A stretch of 64,000 nt of DNA from Candidatus Hydrothermarchaeum profundi (GCA_002011125.2 MTMF02000009.1:1208989-1272988); one strand, 5' to 3'. Numbered from the stretch's first letter, positions 53,412 to 61,954 are shown. The notes: generated from the sequence alone by a model not told the origin. Program-made: numbers and translations.

Positions 53412-54178
53412 CCAAACTCCTCCAAGTATTCTTCCTCCATAAAATGGAGTTCTCCAGGGACTATTAACGTATGAGGAGGAACCCCAAAATCTAGGTATAA
53501 AAGGTCCCTAACTTTTCCAGATTTCATTACATACTCAAAAGAGCCTATGTTTCCTAGTACTACACACAGGGTATCATATGTAAATACCTTTTCACCTCTT
53601 TTCTCCTCAATATCGAGCAGAACTCTCATAGCATCGTTAGCAGTCATTGTTTTCCTCTTATCCCCCTCAACTTTAATGTCAAGGAATAGTAGAGTATGAA
53701 GACCCCTTTCCCGATTTTCCTTTATCACGTTATAAGGGGTTTCTGGTGAATAGCCTCTTTCCGGTATAGCAACTGTGGCAGAACGTCCAAACTTGTAGTT
53801 ATGTAAGCCGGAGATAGATGGAGCAGCGGAGAAAATTGAAGAATTATGAATTACTCTGGTGCTGATACCAAGCTTTTTGGCATCTAATCGTAGATGTACA
53901 TGTGTCGTGGATATTAGGGGATCTCCGGGTACCATCAGTCCTACTTTTGAATTCTTAGCTAACTTTAGAATAGTTTCATGGGCCTTCTCCTCGATGTCCT
54001 CCCTCTTTAAAATTTTGATTTTCTTTCTTACAAGTTCTTCGAGTCTACTAATATTCAGGCCAGCCATTTCACTAGTATAGAACTCTGCGAAAAGTATATC
54101 GCAACTTTCCGCTTCGCGTAGGCCTTTAAGAGAGATATCAGCCTCAGAATGAAGTCCTAGACCTATGAACACTAGCAT
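53408..54178 (-). CDS. dph5: Diphthine synthase
   Basis: 256 residues: 'MLVFIGLGLHSEADISLKGLREAESCDILFAEFYTS', 'VGLMVPGDPLISTTHVHLRLDAKKLGISTRVIHNSSIFSAAPSISGLHNYKFGRSATVAIPE', 'TPYNVIKENRERGLHTLLFLDI', 'PPHTLIVPGELHFMEEEYLE'. The SAM-dependent enzyme methylates the diphthamide precursor on EF-2; this marks the genome as archaeal. First gene of the dph5-DUF99-ribL operon. Confidence 0.97.
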   Translation of the reverse strand: MLVFIGLGLHSEADISLKGLREAESCDILFAEFYTSEMAGLNISRLEELVRKKIKILKREDIEEKAHETILKLAKNSKVGLMVPGDPLISTTHVHLRLDAKKLGISTRVIHNSSIFSAAPSISGLHNYKFGRSATVAIPERGYSPETPYNVIKENRERGLHTLLFLDIKVEGDKRKTMTANDAMRVLLDIEEKRGEKVFTYDTLCVVLGNIGSFEYVMKSGKVRDLLYLDFGVPPHTLIVPGELHFMEEEYLEEFG

Positions 54179-54225
54179 AATAAAAAGATATAGGCCCTTA
54201 ACCGATAAAAAGGTATATATTAGCT

Positions 54226-54795
54226 TTAGAGAACTCCTTTAGTGCTGGGTATACCTTCCCCTTCGATAGAACAGGCTTGTTTTAATGATAATGCTAGAGA
54301 TTTAAAAATAGCTTCAGCTTTATGGTGTTCATTTTTACCATCCAATAGCTTGATGTGGAGATTTATTTTGAATTCTGAGGTAAAAGTTTCAAGAAAATGT
54401 AAGATCATCTCAGAGCTTAATCCTTCAATTTTTTTCCTACGAAAACTCACATTATTGACGAAATAGCTTCTGCCACTTATATCTACTGAGGTAAGAATGA
54501 GAACGTCATCCATAGGAACGATAGAATATCCGAATCTCCTAATTCCCTTTTTATTTCCTAAAGCATCTTTAAAGGCTTTCCCAAGGACAATCGCCACATC
54601 TTCTATGATATGGTGTTCATTATCTCCAATGGCATTAATTTTTAAGTCAAAGGAACCATGCTTCGCTAAACTTGAAAGCATATGATTAAAAAAAGGGATT
54701 CCTGTTTCTATTTCTTGATCTCCTTTTCCATCTATTTTAAGAGAAACCTTAACATCTGTTTCATTAGTCTTTCGTTCTACGTTTGAAGCACGCAT
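54226..54795 (-). CDS. hisB: Imidazoleglycerol-phosphate dehydratase
   Basis: 189 residues: 'RKTNETDVKVSLKIDGKGDQEIETGIPFFNHMLSSLAKHGSFDLKINAIGDNEHHIIEDVAIVLGKAF', 'RRFGYSIVPMDDVLILTSVDISGRSYFV', and 'HFLETFTSEFKINLHIKLLDGKNEHHKAEAIFKSLALSLKQA' include both metal-binding HH clusters. Sixth step of histidine synthesis. A TATA box at 54818-54827, centred 27 bp from the ATG, predicts a leaderless transcript separate from hisA. Confidence 0.97.
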   Translation of the reverse strand: MRASNVERKTNETDVKVSLKIDGKGDQEIETGIPFFNHMLSSLAKHGSFDLKINAIGDNEHHIIEDVAIVLGKAFKDALGNKKGIRRFGYSIVPMDDVLILTSVDISGRSYFVNNVSFRRKKIEGLSSEMILHFLETFTSEFKINLHIKLLDGKNEHHKAEAIFKSLALSLKQACSIEGEGIPSTKGVL

Positions 54796-54817
54796 AAGAT
54801 TGGGATTGTAAGCGAAT

Positions 54818-54827
54818 CAATATAAGG
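54818..54827 (-). promoter_or_regulatory. hisB TATA box
   Basis: CCTTATATTG (minus strand) is centred about 27 bp before the hisB ATG. Confidence 0.5.
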
Positions 54828-54835
54828 CTTACCAT
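54826..54835 (-). promoter_or_regulatory. Shared his motif ATGGTAAGCC (hisB copy)
   Basis: An exact 10-bp match to 55571-55580 upstream of hisA. Here it abuts the upstream side of the TATA box, over the BRE position. Confidence 0.4.
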
Positions 54836-54850
54836 CTAAAAGGATCCTAA

Positions 54851-55558
54851 TTAAAATACCTTCTTAGGGTCAATTTTGCCAAAATATAGGGCTGAGCCGA
54901 TTATTACTCCAGCTGCTCCTAATTCCCTCACTTTCGAAATATCATTTACAGATGAAATCCCGCCTGAGACTATAACACTTAATGGCGAGGATTCAATAAC
55001 CTCCTTTAACATTTTTTCGTTAATACCACTCATTCGGCCTTCTACATTCACATCAGTGAATAATATCTCCTGTGCATATGACTCAAACTTTTTAGCTATC
55101 TCTGAGGCCCTAAACCCAGTAGACTCAGTCCACCCTTTTATTACTACATACCCATCCTTTGAATCAAGGGCTACGATTATTCTCTCTCTACCATACTTTT
55201 CAGCAAGTCCCTTCAATCTGCTAGGATCTTGGATAGCAAGGGTACCTAATATTATCTTTTCAACTCCCAGATCCAAGAACCTCCTAGCGTCTTCTATGCT
55301 CCTTATTCCCCCTCCAAATTGAATCGGAATTTGAAGCTCTTCAACTATCTTCTTTACTATCTCTTCGTTTTTCCTAAATCCTCCTATTGCTCCATCGAGA
55401 TCAATAAGATGTAGTCTCTTAGCGCCCATCTCCTCCCACTTTTTTGCTACTTCTACCGGGTCCTCTAGTTCTATTAGCCTTCTAGAAGGGTCTCCTCCTT
55501 CTAGTTGGACGCACTTCCGATCTTTCAAGTCTAAGGCAGGTATAACCAAAAAAGTCAT
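54851..55558 (-). CDS. hisA: Phosphoribosylformimino-5-aminoimidazole carboxamide ribotide isomerase
   Basis: 235-residue TIM barrel: 'VIPALDLKDRKCVQLEGGDPSRR' (N-terminal phosphate/catalytic Asp), 'RLHLIDLDGAIGGFRKNEEIV', 'IQFGGGIRSIEDARRFLDLGVEKIILGTLAI', 'ILFTDVNVEGRMSGINEKMLKEV', 'VIVSGGISSVNDISKVRELGAAGVIIGSALY'. HisA rather than HisF is favoured by 'DLDGAIGG' and the single-gene context. Leaderless promoter 28 bp upstream. Confidence 0.95.
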   Translation of the reverse strand: MTFLVIPALDLKDRKCVQLEGGDPSRRLIELEDPVEVAKKWEEMGAKRLHLIDLDGAIGGFRKNEEIVKKIVEELQIPIQFGGGIRSIEDARRFLDLGVEKIILGTLAIQDPSRLKGLAEKYGRERIIVALDSKDGYVVIKGWTESTGFRASEIAKKFESYAQEILFTDVNVEGRMSGINEKMLKEVIESSPLSVIVSGGISSVNDISKVRELGAAGVIIGSALYFGKIDPKKVF

Positions 55559-55570
55559 GGGAATAGGTTT

Positions 55571-55580
55571 GGCTTACCAT
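55571..55580 (-). promoter_or_regulatory. Shared his motif ATGGTAAGCC (hisA copy)
   Basis: Identical 10-mer to 54826-54835. Here it lies between the TATA box and the hisA start, where a bound repressor would block initiation. Confidence 0.4.
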
Positions 55581-55591
55581 TAAATATAAAA
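55581..55591 (-). promoter_or_regulatory. hisA TATA box
   Basis: TTTATATTTA (minus strand) is centred 28 bp before the hisA ATG. Confidence 0.5.
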
Positions 55592-55613
55592 TTTGGCTAT
55601 TATAGGGGAATAC

Positions 55614-56474
55614 TTATGGCACGATTCTCTCAATGGGTACTACCAAAATATCCCTTGCGCCGACTTTTTTAGCTTCATTTATAACTGAGTATACGTCTTC
55701 TTCATCAACTACGACATTCACTGCCAGCATAGGGGACTCTGCAGCTACTTCCGATACAGTGGGCCCAGCCATACCGGGCATAATCCTTTTTATGTCCTCT
55801 AACGCCTCCCTTGGAACATTCATCATTATTAACTTCTTCCTCTCGGCGAGGAGTACGCTTTTTAAGGATAGAACTATGCCGTCGATTTTCTTTTTAAACT
55901 TCTTTAAAGAATCTTTATTTGCTATTAAATGGGCTGAAGTTTCTATTATTTCATCTATAATCTTTAGCTTATGGACTGTGAGTGTAGTGCCGGTACTTGT
56001 TAGGTCCACTATTAGGTCGGCTATTCCAATATGCGGGGCTATTTCAGTAGCTCCTGAAACTTTAGTAATTTCTACTTTTTTTCCATGTTTTTTAAAGAAC
56101 TCTGTTGTAAGCCTCGGGAATTCTGTAGCAACTCTAGCGCCTGACTTAATATCTCTTGGAGACCTAATACTAGAGCTGTCCGGTACAGCAACAACCAGTC
56201 TTGCTTTACCGAAATTTAAATTAAGGATAAGCTCTACATCATAGTTGGTTTCCATGATGACGTCTAAACCCGTAACACCTAGGTCCGCGGCTCCGTCGTG
56301 GACGAATTCCGGGATGTCTAATGCTCTGACAAAGAGTAATTGCACTTCAGGATCAACGGTGCTGGCAAAGAGTCTACGCTCTCCGAAATCTACTACTTTT
56401 AGACCAGCCCTATCAAGTATATTAATTGTTGGCTCATGCAGTCTTCCTTTATTTGGTATAGCGATTTTTATCAT
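55614..56474 (-). CDS. hisG: ATP phosphoribosyltransferase, long form
   Basis: 286 residues, the long HisG with a C-terminal regulatory domain and no need for HisZ. Catalytic part: 'IKIAIPNKGRLHEPTINILDRAG', 'DIPEFVHDGAADLGVTGLDVIMETNYDVELIL', 'ARVATEFPRLTTEFFKKH', 'GATEIAPHIGIADLIVDLTSTGTTL'. C-terminal HisG_C: 'PMLAVNVVVDEEDVYSVINEAKKVGARDILVVPIERIVP', which binds histidine for feedback inhibition. The start is only 14 bp from the divergent deaminase start, so its promoter must lie within that gene. Confidence 0.97.
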   Translation of the reverse strand: MIKIAIPNKGRLHEPTINILDRAGLKVVDFGERRLFASTVDPEVQLLFVRALDIPEFVHDGAADLGVTGLDVIMETNYDVELILNLNFGKARLVVAVPDSSSIRSPRDIKSGARVATEFPRLTTEFFKKHGKKVEITKVSGATEIAPHIGIADLIVDLTSTGTTLTVHKLKIIDEIIETSAHLIANKDSLKKFKKKIDGIVLSLKSVLLAERKKLIMMNVPREALEDIKRIMPGMAGPTVSEVAAESPMLAVNVVVDEEDVYSVINEAKKVGARDILVVPIERIVP

Positions 56475-56488
56475 ATGGAGGTAGGGAT

Positions 56489-57802
56489 ATGGATATCCTT
56501 ATTAAAAATGGTATCGTAATAACAATGGATAAAGAAAGGAGGATATTAAAAGATTTTTCTATAAGTATAACCGATGGTATTATTGAAGAAATAAAACCTG
56601 AAATAAAGGGGGAGGCGGACTTTGTAATCGATGCTAGCCGTAAGATAGTAATGCCGGGGTTTGTCAATACACATACGCATCTTGCAATGAGCCTTTTCAG
56701 AGGAGTAGCAGATGATTTACCATTAATGAGATGGCTCCAAGAGGAAATATGGCCGATGGAAAAGAAGCTTGAAGCAAACCACGTGTATGCAGGAGCTCTT
56801 CTCGGATGTCTTGAAATGATAAAGACAGGTACCACTTGTTTTAATGATATGTACTTTTACATGGATGAGGTAGCGAGGAGTATAGAAGAGTCAGGTATGC
56901 GAGGCGTGATATCCTACGCAATGTTTGATTTTGGAGACGAGAGTAAAGCTGATGATATATTAAAGGAAGGAGGAAAAAGTATAAAGAAATACAACGTGGC
57001 AGGAAGCCGGATTAAAGCAGTTCTTGGACCACATGCGCCTTACACTTGCTCTGAAAAGCTCCTTGTCAAGACTGCAGAAATGGCGAAAAAACATAATACC
57101 TTGATACATATTCATGTCGCAGAAACTAAAGAAGAAGTTGAAACATCAAAGAAAGAAAAAGGAAAAACCCCTTTTGAGTACTTAGATAATATTGGTTTCC
57201 TTAGGGATAATGTTTTAGCGAGCCACTCAACATGGGTGACTGAAAAAGAGATAAAGATTCTTAAGAAGAGAAATGTCAAGGTGGCGCATAATCCTACCAG
57301 CAATATGAAAATAGGATGCGGAGTCGCTCCGATTCCTGAATATATAGAAAACGGGGTCTTGGTATCATTAGGCACAGATGGAGCAGCTAGTAATAATAGC
57401 CTAGATATGTTTCAGGAAATGAAAATCTGTGCTTTATTACATAAGATAAATAAAAGAGATGCGTCAGTTGTTCCCGCAGAGAAAGTCCTAGAGTTTGCAA
57501 CAATAAATGGTGCAAGAGCCCTTGGTTTAGATAATGAAATAGGTTCGGTAGAGGTGGGGAAAAAAGCTGATGTTATCCTTGTTGATCTAGATAGACCTAA
57601 TCTCACTCCTCTGACCAATCCTGTATCACACCTAGTTTATTCAGCAAGGGGATGTGACGTAGACACAGTAATAATAGATGGGAAGATAGTAATGGAAGAT
57701 AGGCGGGTGAGAACTATCGACCAGCCCCAAGTATTAAATTTTGCCATGGAGCAGGCTAGAGACCTATATCAAAAGACAGCGAAAGAAGATAAATTATTTT
57801 AA
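56489..57802 (+). CDS. 5'-deoxyadenosine/SAH/MTA deaminase (amidohydrolase)
   Basis: 437 residues. Zinc-site motifs: 'VMPGFVNTHTHLAMSLFRGVADDLPLMRWLQEEIWPMEKKL', 'LIHIHVAETKEEVE', 'VLASHSTWVTEKEIKIL', 'VSLGTDGAASNNSLDMFQEMK'. Closest in pattern to MtaD/DadD, which deaminate S-adenosylhomocysteine, methylthioadenosine or 5'-deoxyadenosine. A source of 5'-deoxyadenosine exists in the radical SAM enzymes of this window. GGAGGT lies before the ATG; divergent from hisG with 14 bp between the start codons. Confidence 0.92.
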   Translation: MDILIKNGIVITMDKERRILKDFSISITDGIIEEIKPEIKGEADFVIDASRKIVMPGFVNTHTHLAMSLFRGVADDLPLMRWLQEEIWPMEKKLEANHVYAGALLGCLEMIKTGTTCFNDMYFYMDEVARSIEESGMRGVISYAMFDFGDESKADDILKEGGKSIKKYNVAGSRIKAVLGPHAPYTCSEKLLVKTAEMAKKHNTLIHIHVAETKEEVETSKKEKGKTPFEYLDNIGFLRDNVLASHSTWVTEKEIKILKKRNVKVAHNPTSNMKIGCGVAPIPEYIENGVLVSLGTDGAASNNSLDMFQEMKICALLHKINKRDASVVPAEKVLEFATINGARALGLDNEIGSVEVGKKADVILVDLDRPNLTPLTNPVSHLVYSARGCDVDTVIIDGKIVMEDRRVRTIDQPQVLNFAMEQARDLYQKTAKEDKLF

Positions 57803-57810
57803 TTTTTTTT
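57803..57810 (+). terminator. Poly-T terminator after the deaminase gene
   Basis: A run of eight Ts starts right after the TAA stop, as expected for archaeal termination. Confidence 0.4.
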
Positions 57811-57975
57811 GGCTCCGGCTCTGTTTTATATTCTTTCTGAAAAGGATCTACTCTAAATATATTTTTTTCTAGGTTTCTCCCTACCTAGGATCATATCAAT
57901 CTAACAGACTTTCAATTTACTACAGTCTGCCGCAGCATTTAATGTACTTATCCTATACTGCCTAAGAATATTGAG

Positions 57976-58104
57976 TTAGTTATTTTTAAGGGACTCCTTA
58001 AGCCTTGCTATTTCATAGGAATTCGGGTTTCTACCTCTGTGAGTTCGCCTGAATTCCTTCAAGGCCTCAAGCCACCTGTTATCTACTGGTATTTTATCTG
58101 CCAT
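57976..58104 (-). CDS. Small 42-residue protein, unknown
   Basis: ATG 58104 to TAA 57976. The product reads 'MADKIPVDNRWLEALKEF' then 'RRTHRGRNPNSYEIARLKES' then 'LKNN'; charged, predicted helical, no signal peptide. GAGGTAA lies nine bases upstream of the ATG. Codon use is like neighbouring genes, and the sequence is far less AT-biased than the surrounding non-coding DNA, which argues for a real gene. I do not recognise the family. It lies 110 bp downstream of the DUF763 gene on the same strand. Confidence 0.5.
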   Translation of the reverse strand: MADKIPVDNRWLEALKEFRRTHRGRNPNSYEIARLKESLKNN

Positions 58105-58213
58105 TCTTCTATTACCTCGCTAAAATTTTGGCTCTAGAAATCAATTTTTCAGTAGCTCTAGAAAGAGCAGGTATCTTTTGTTATCTTGAATTTTAATAGA
58201 GCCAGAAAAAGAG

Positions 58214-59308
58214 TTAATTGCTACTGTCAGCAAGAATATTTGAAAGCTTTTTAAGTGCCATATACTTTTCTTTTTTCTCAACTTTAGCATCTTCTATGGC
58301 ATTTCTCAATAAAGTTATTGAATCATCATAGACTTTTTTATCTACGGGGTAAGGGTAGCCGTCTTTTCCTCCAACGGTAAAACTATATTTTACAGGATCT
58401 TTCCAGCTGACTTCACTCCCATAAATAAGCTCAGAAATTAATGCTAGCGCTCTAATTGTTTTTGGGCCAAGGCCTCTTAGGGATATTAGTTCCTCGTAAT
58501 CCTTAGGCTGGATCTCATAAGCTCTTTCCAGTGCTTTTAAACTTTGCGGGGTAATGTCTGCCTCTAATATAGGATGATGCTTAGGCATTGAATACTCTGT
58601 GAGTGTAAGCTGTTTAGGGTCTAATAGCCTTGATAAATGCTGTGGACCATCCAATACGAGATCTAAGCTAGTATCTCTCGTTTCTCTACTTTTTCTGGAC
58701 GTTAGATCTAATGCGCATTCAGACACCTTATCGCAACAAATAGCGGAATGAGGTTCTTCAATAAAATTCTTGACCGCATCTTTACGCCAATGATATCGCC
58801 TAGCATACTCATCATTCATCCCTTGTTGTATGACTGCCCAATTCCCCTCAGCATTGAAGATGAAAGTATGGTGATAAAGTTGATATCCGTCCTGAACTAA
58901 CGAATTATCCACTTTCGCGGATATTCTACTAGCGTATTTTAACTCTTCAATATCCGATTCAGATAAAGACAATTTATCTCCAAGGAATTCCAGTTCCCTT
59001 GGAGTCTGTCTCGACATACGCCCTTTTCCACCAGCAACAGCTAGGCCATGTTCTTCGGGATCGATGGCGATCTTTAAAGCTCCGCATGTAGTCGTAGTCG
59101 TTCCAGATGAATGCCAGTCAAATCCAAGAACGCATGAAAAAGCTTGAAACCAGTAGGGATCGGATATCCTATTTAGAAATTCTTGAGCATCATATTCTGT
59201 TAGTAAACTATCAACTATTGATTTAGCCATTTTAACCATTCTATTAAAAAGCCATCGAGGAGTATGGCCTGTATGTAATGGAAGATTCGCTATGCCAACT
59301 CGACCCAT
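58214..59308 (-). CDS. DUF763 family protein
   Basis: 364 residues from ATG 59308 ('MGRVGIANLPLHTGHTPRWLFNRM'), the family-typical start; an extension to 59353 is not conserved in character. Signatures: 'VLGFDWHSSGTTTTTCGALK', 'GLAVAGGKGRMSRQTPREL', 'YQLYHHTFIFNAEGNWAVIQQGMNDEYARRYHW', and a helix-hairpin-helix-like 'LISLRGLGPKTIRALALISELIYG' near residue 300, which suggests nucleic-acid binding. Common in thermophilic archaea and bacteria; biochemical role unknown. Confidence 0.92.
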   Translation of the reverse strand: MGRVGIANLPLHTGHTPRWLFNRMVKMAKSIVDSLLTEYDAQEFLNRISDPYWFQAFSCVLGFDWHSSGTTTTTCGALKIAIDPEEHGLAVAGGKGRMSRQTPRELEFLGDKLSLSESDIEELKYASRISAKVDNSLVQDGYQLYHHTFIFNAEGNWAVIQQGMNDEYARRYHWRKDAVKNFIEEPHSAICCDKVSECALDLTSRKSRETRDTSLDLVLDGPQHLSRLLDPKQLTLTEYSMPKHHPILEADITPQSLKALERAYEIQPKDYEELISLRGLGPKTIRALALISELIYGSEVSWKDPVKYSFTVGGKDGYPYPVDKKVYDDSITLLRNAIEDAKVEKKEKYMALKKLSNILADSSN

Positions 59309-59451
59309 ATTATAATTAAAGGTAAAATTAACTTTTATGGATTTCCGGAGCAACGTAAAAGTGGTTCATAACTCAAGTAACTGGATTTATAAGCTTTTGA
59401 AAATTATTAAATACTTACTATAACTTACCGCTACTCTGAGGCAAAGTTTCT

Positions 59452-60495
59452 ATGAGCGAGATAGTTGAAGCTATGATGAAACCAAGCACATATGATGAAA
59501 AGGTTAAAAACATTAGAATGATCCAGACTCATATCTCATGGGTATTCCTCACAGGAGAGTATGTTTATAAGATAAAAAAGCCTGTGAACTTTGAATTTTT
59601 GGATTTCACAACTTTAGAAAAAAGAAAATATTACTGCGAAGAAGAACTCCGTCTTAATAGACGCCTATGTAAGGAAATATACCTCGGGGTAGTACCCTTA
59701 AAAAAATCAGAAGCAGGGATTAAAATTAAGGGCGAAGGAGAGACTATTGAATATGCAGTAAAAATGAAACAACTCCCACAGGAAGCTATTATGTCCGAAC
59801 TTTTAAAAAAAGGGGAGGTTACTCAAGATGACGTTGAAGAAATTGCGAATATTTTAGCAAATTTTCATAAAGAAGCAGATACTGGGGAGGAGATAAATGA
59901 ATATGGGTCGATAGAGCAAATCAAGGCGAATTGGATACAGAATTTTGAACAAACAAGGAACATTAGAGGTAATATTGTTGATGCTCATGTGTTCGATTTT
60001 ATAGAAACTAATGTGTTACGCTTTATCGAGACAAATAATGATTTTTTTGAGTGGCGGGTAGAGAGTGGAAAAATCAGGGAATGTCATGGAGACCTCCATT
60101 CAGGAAACATATTCATAATAAAAAATAAAAAACCTAAAATATGTATTTTTGACGCCATAGAGTTTAATAAGGCCTTTTCATGCTCTGATGTAGCTTCAGA
60201 AGTAGCCTTTTTAGCAATGGATTTGGAATTTCATAGAAAATATGATCTTGCTCAGCAATTTGTTAACAAGTATGTCGAACTTACTGGAGATAAAAAGTTA
60301 GAGGACCTCCTTCCTTTCTACAAATGCTATAGAGCCTATGTAAGAGCTAAAGTTGCAAGCTTTAAATTATTCGATGTGGGTGTAAGCGATAGAGAAAAGA
60401 AGATCGCAAAAAATTTAACTAAAAAATATTTTAATCTCGCTTTTCAATACTCAAAAGAATTATATTCTCCAGGGTTTACTCCTTATTTTCTTTAA
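59452..60495 (+). CDS. Aminoglycoside-phosphotransferase-like kinase (COG2187 type)
   Basis: 347 residues. 'TGEYVYKIKKPVNFEFLDFTTLEKRKYYCEEELRLNRRL' is the COG2187 opening with the ATP-binding lysine; the catalytic loop is 'CHGDLHSGNIFI' (H212, D214, N219), and 'ICIFDAIEFNKAFSCSDVASEVAFLAMDLEF' carries the metal-binding Asp. Substrate unknown; small-molecule phosphorylation is likely. In many bacteria this domain is fused to a P-loop kinase; here that kinase is the separate convergent gene at 60460-60984. Confidence 0.85.
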   Translation: MSEIVEAMMKPSTYDEKVKNIRMIQTHISWVFLTGEYVYKIKKPVNFEFLDFTTLEKRKYYCEEELRLNRRLCKEIYLGVVPLKKSEAGIKIKGEGETIEYAVKMKQLPQEAIMSELLKKGEVTQDDVEEIANILANFHKEADTGEEINEYGSIEQIKANWIQNFEQTRNIRGNIVDAHVFDFIETNVLRFIETNNDFFEWRVESGKIRECHGDLHSGNIFIIKNKKPKICIFDAIEFNKAFSCSDVASEVAFLAMDLEFHRKYDLAQQFVNKYVELTGDKKLEDLLPFYKCYRAYVRAKVASFKLFDVGVSDREKKIAKNLTKKYFNLAFQYSKELYSPGFTPYFL

Positions 60496-60984
60496 ATATT
60501 CTAGGATTTCATCTACACAGGTGTTAAAAGGCTTTGTCGTGTCCACGGTTAGATGTTCCCGTCTAATAGGTTCAAATTGTTTTTTTATTTTTAGATAGAC
60601 ATCATAGTCTGCGTCTGAAAGTCCTCTCCCCTTTGAAATACGCCTTTTCATACGTTTTTTTATCACTTCCTCCGGCGCCGTACATTCTATTATTATAAAA
60701 CGATTTTTACACTCATCTGCAATTTTATATGCTTCATTCCTAAGCTTTCTTTTGTAAAATGTGCCATCTAAAATCACATTTCTTTTGCTTTTAAGAAGAT
60801 ATTTGGTTATCAAAAAAACCACTTTATATACTAACCGTTTCTCCTCCTGCGAGTAAGTTGGTTTTTTTATTATCTCTTTCCGAACTTCATCTGTCTGTAA
60901 TATAGTTGCGGAATATCTCCTTGTGATTCTTTTAGCTAATGTGCTTTTACCTGTGCCGGGCAATCCACATAGTAATATAAGCAT
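60460..60984 (-). CDS. P-loop small-molecule kinase (COG0645-like)
   Basis: 174 residues. Walker A 'LCGLPGTGKSTLAKRI' (residues 5-20), 'LQTDEVRKEIIKKPTYSQEEKRLVYKVVF', 'VILDGTFYKRKLRNEAYKIADEC' (Walker B region), 'ECTAPEEVIKKRMKRRISKGRGLSDADYDVYLKIKKQFEP' (lid). This is the AAA_33/COG0645 family, usually the C-terminal half of the COG2187 fusion. It overlaps the convergent COG2187 gene by 36 bp at the 3' ends, so the halves are neighbours but cannot share an mRNA. Confidence 0.85.
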   Translation of the reverse strand: MLILLCGLPGTGKSTLAKRITRRYSATILQTDEVRKEIIKKPTYSQEEKRLVYKVVFLITKYLLKSKRNVILDGTFYKRKLRNEAYKIADECKNRFIIIECTAPEEVIKKRMKRRISKGRGLSDADYDVYLKIKKQFEPIRREHLTVDTTKPFNTCVDEILEYLKKIRSKPWRI

Positions 60985-61063
60985 CAGCTACACTTAATGC
61001 GCTCTTTCTATAATTAATTAATCTATTACAAAAACATATTAACTCTAAACTTTAGTCAATATC

Positions 61064-61954
61064 ATGCGAATAATCTTATGCATTGCTCATGATAGGGATG
61101 TTGACGGTTTAGGATGCCATGCTATAATGCACCGATTTTCAAATCAAAAAAATCTCAGAATAATTCATATTTTTACGGATTACGACAGGTTTTGTAAGGA
61201 TATCTCAGGGGTATCTGTTAATGGGGTTAATATAGTAATTGCGGATTTAGGATATAATAAAAGATTCAAACAATGTGAGAGTGTTCTTAAAAAATTAATT
61301 TCAAAAAATAGGGTTGTTTGGTATGACCATCATGATTGGAGTGAAGCAGATTTAAGTGGGATAACACTTATTTTAAAAAAAGGACTTTGCGCTTCTGAGA
61401 TACTGCAGCAAGAATACCTCCCAACAGATGAAGTTGCTGCAGAGATTGCTAATTTAGCTAGGGCTCATGATTTTAGAATGGAAAACAAACTCGCATGGAA
61501 GCTTTATGACGTAATTTCTTCTGGATATGATAAACTAAAACTTGTGAAATTATTAGCGAAGGGAGTTTATTGGAATAATGAGCTAGAGGAGGTCTATAAC
61601 TCTTATAGCGAATTGAAAGAAAAAGGTTTCAAATATTTGGAAAAACACTCAAAACTATATAACATCAAGGATTTTAGATGTATAATAGGCCTATCAGATA
61701 CAAAATTGAGTTCAACTTTGGCCACAGAACATCTACTTAAGAAAAACGTCGACTTAGTAATCTGTATATGGAAAAATGGAAAAATGAGTTTCAGGAGGCG
61801 CAATCAGAATATTAATTTAAGAAAAATAGCATCTATATTCGATGGAGGAGGGAGAGAAGAAGCTGCAGGAGGATTTTTCTACAAAAAAATTGATGAAACC
61901 AACTATCTAGAGATATTTGATGAAATAATCGAGATAATAAAGAAAAATATATGA
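61064..61954 (+). CDS. DHH family phosphoesterase
   Basis: 296 residues. 'IAHDRDVDGLGCHAIMHRF' (motif I, DxDG), 'IVIADLGYNKRF', the DHH triad at residues 88-90 in 'VWYDHHDWSEAD', then a DHHA1-like C-domain ending 'IFDGGGREEAAGGFFYKK'. The usual GGGHxxAAG has Arg in place of His, so substrate handling may differ from oligoribonuclease NrnA or RecJ. Probable nanoRNase or cyclic-dinucleotide phosphodiesterase; exact substrate unknown. A TATA-like ACATATTA near 61035 suggests a leaderless start. Confidence 0.83.
   Translation: MRIILCIAHDRDVDGLGCHAIMHRFSNQKNLRIIHIFTDYDRFCKDISGVSVNGVNIVIADLGYNKRFKQCESVLKKLISKNRVVWYDHHDWSEADLSGITLILKKGLCASEILQQEYLPTDEVAAEIANLARAHDFRMENKLAWKLYDVISSGYDKLKLVKLLAKGVYWNNELEEVYNSYSELKEKGFKYLEKHSKLYNIKDFRCIIGLSDTKLSSTLATEHLLKKNVDLVICIWKNGKMSFRRRNQNINLRKIASIFDGGGREEAAGGFFYKKIDETNYLEIFDEIIEIIKKNI

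Noticed and set aside
55633-56244. 203-codon plus-strand frame inside hisG
   Set aside because: Antisense shadow of a conserved histidine gene.
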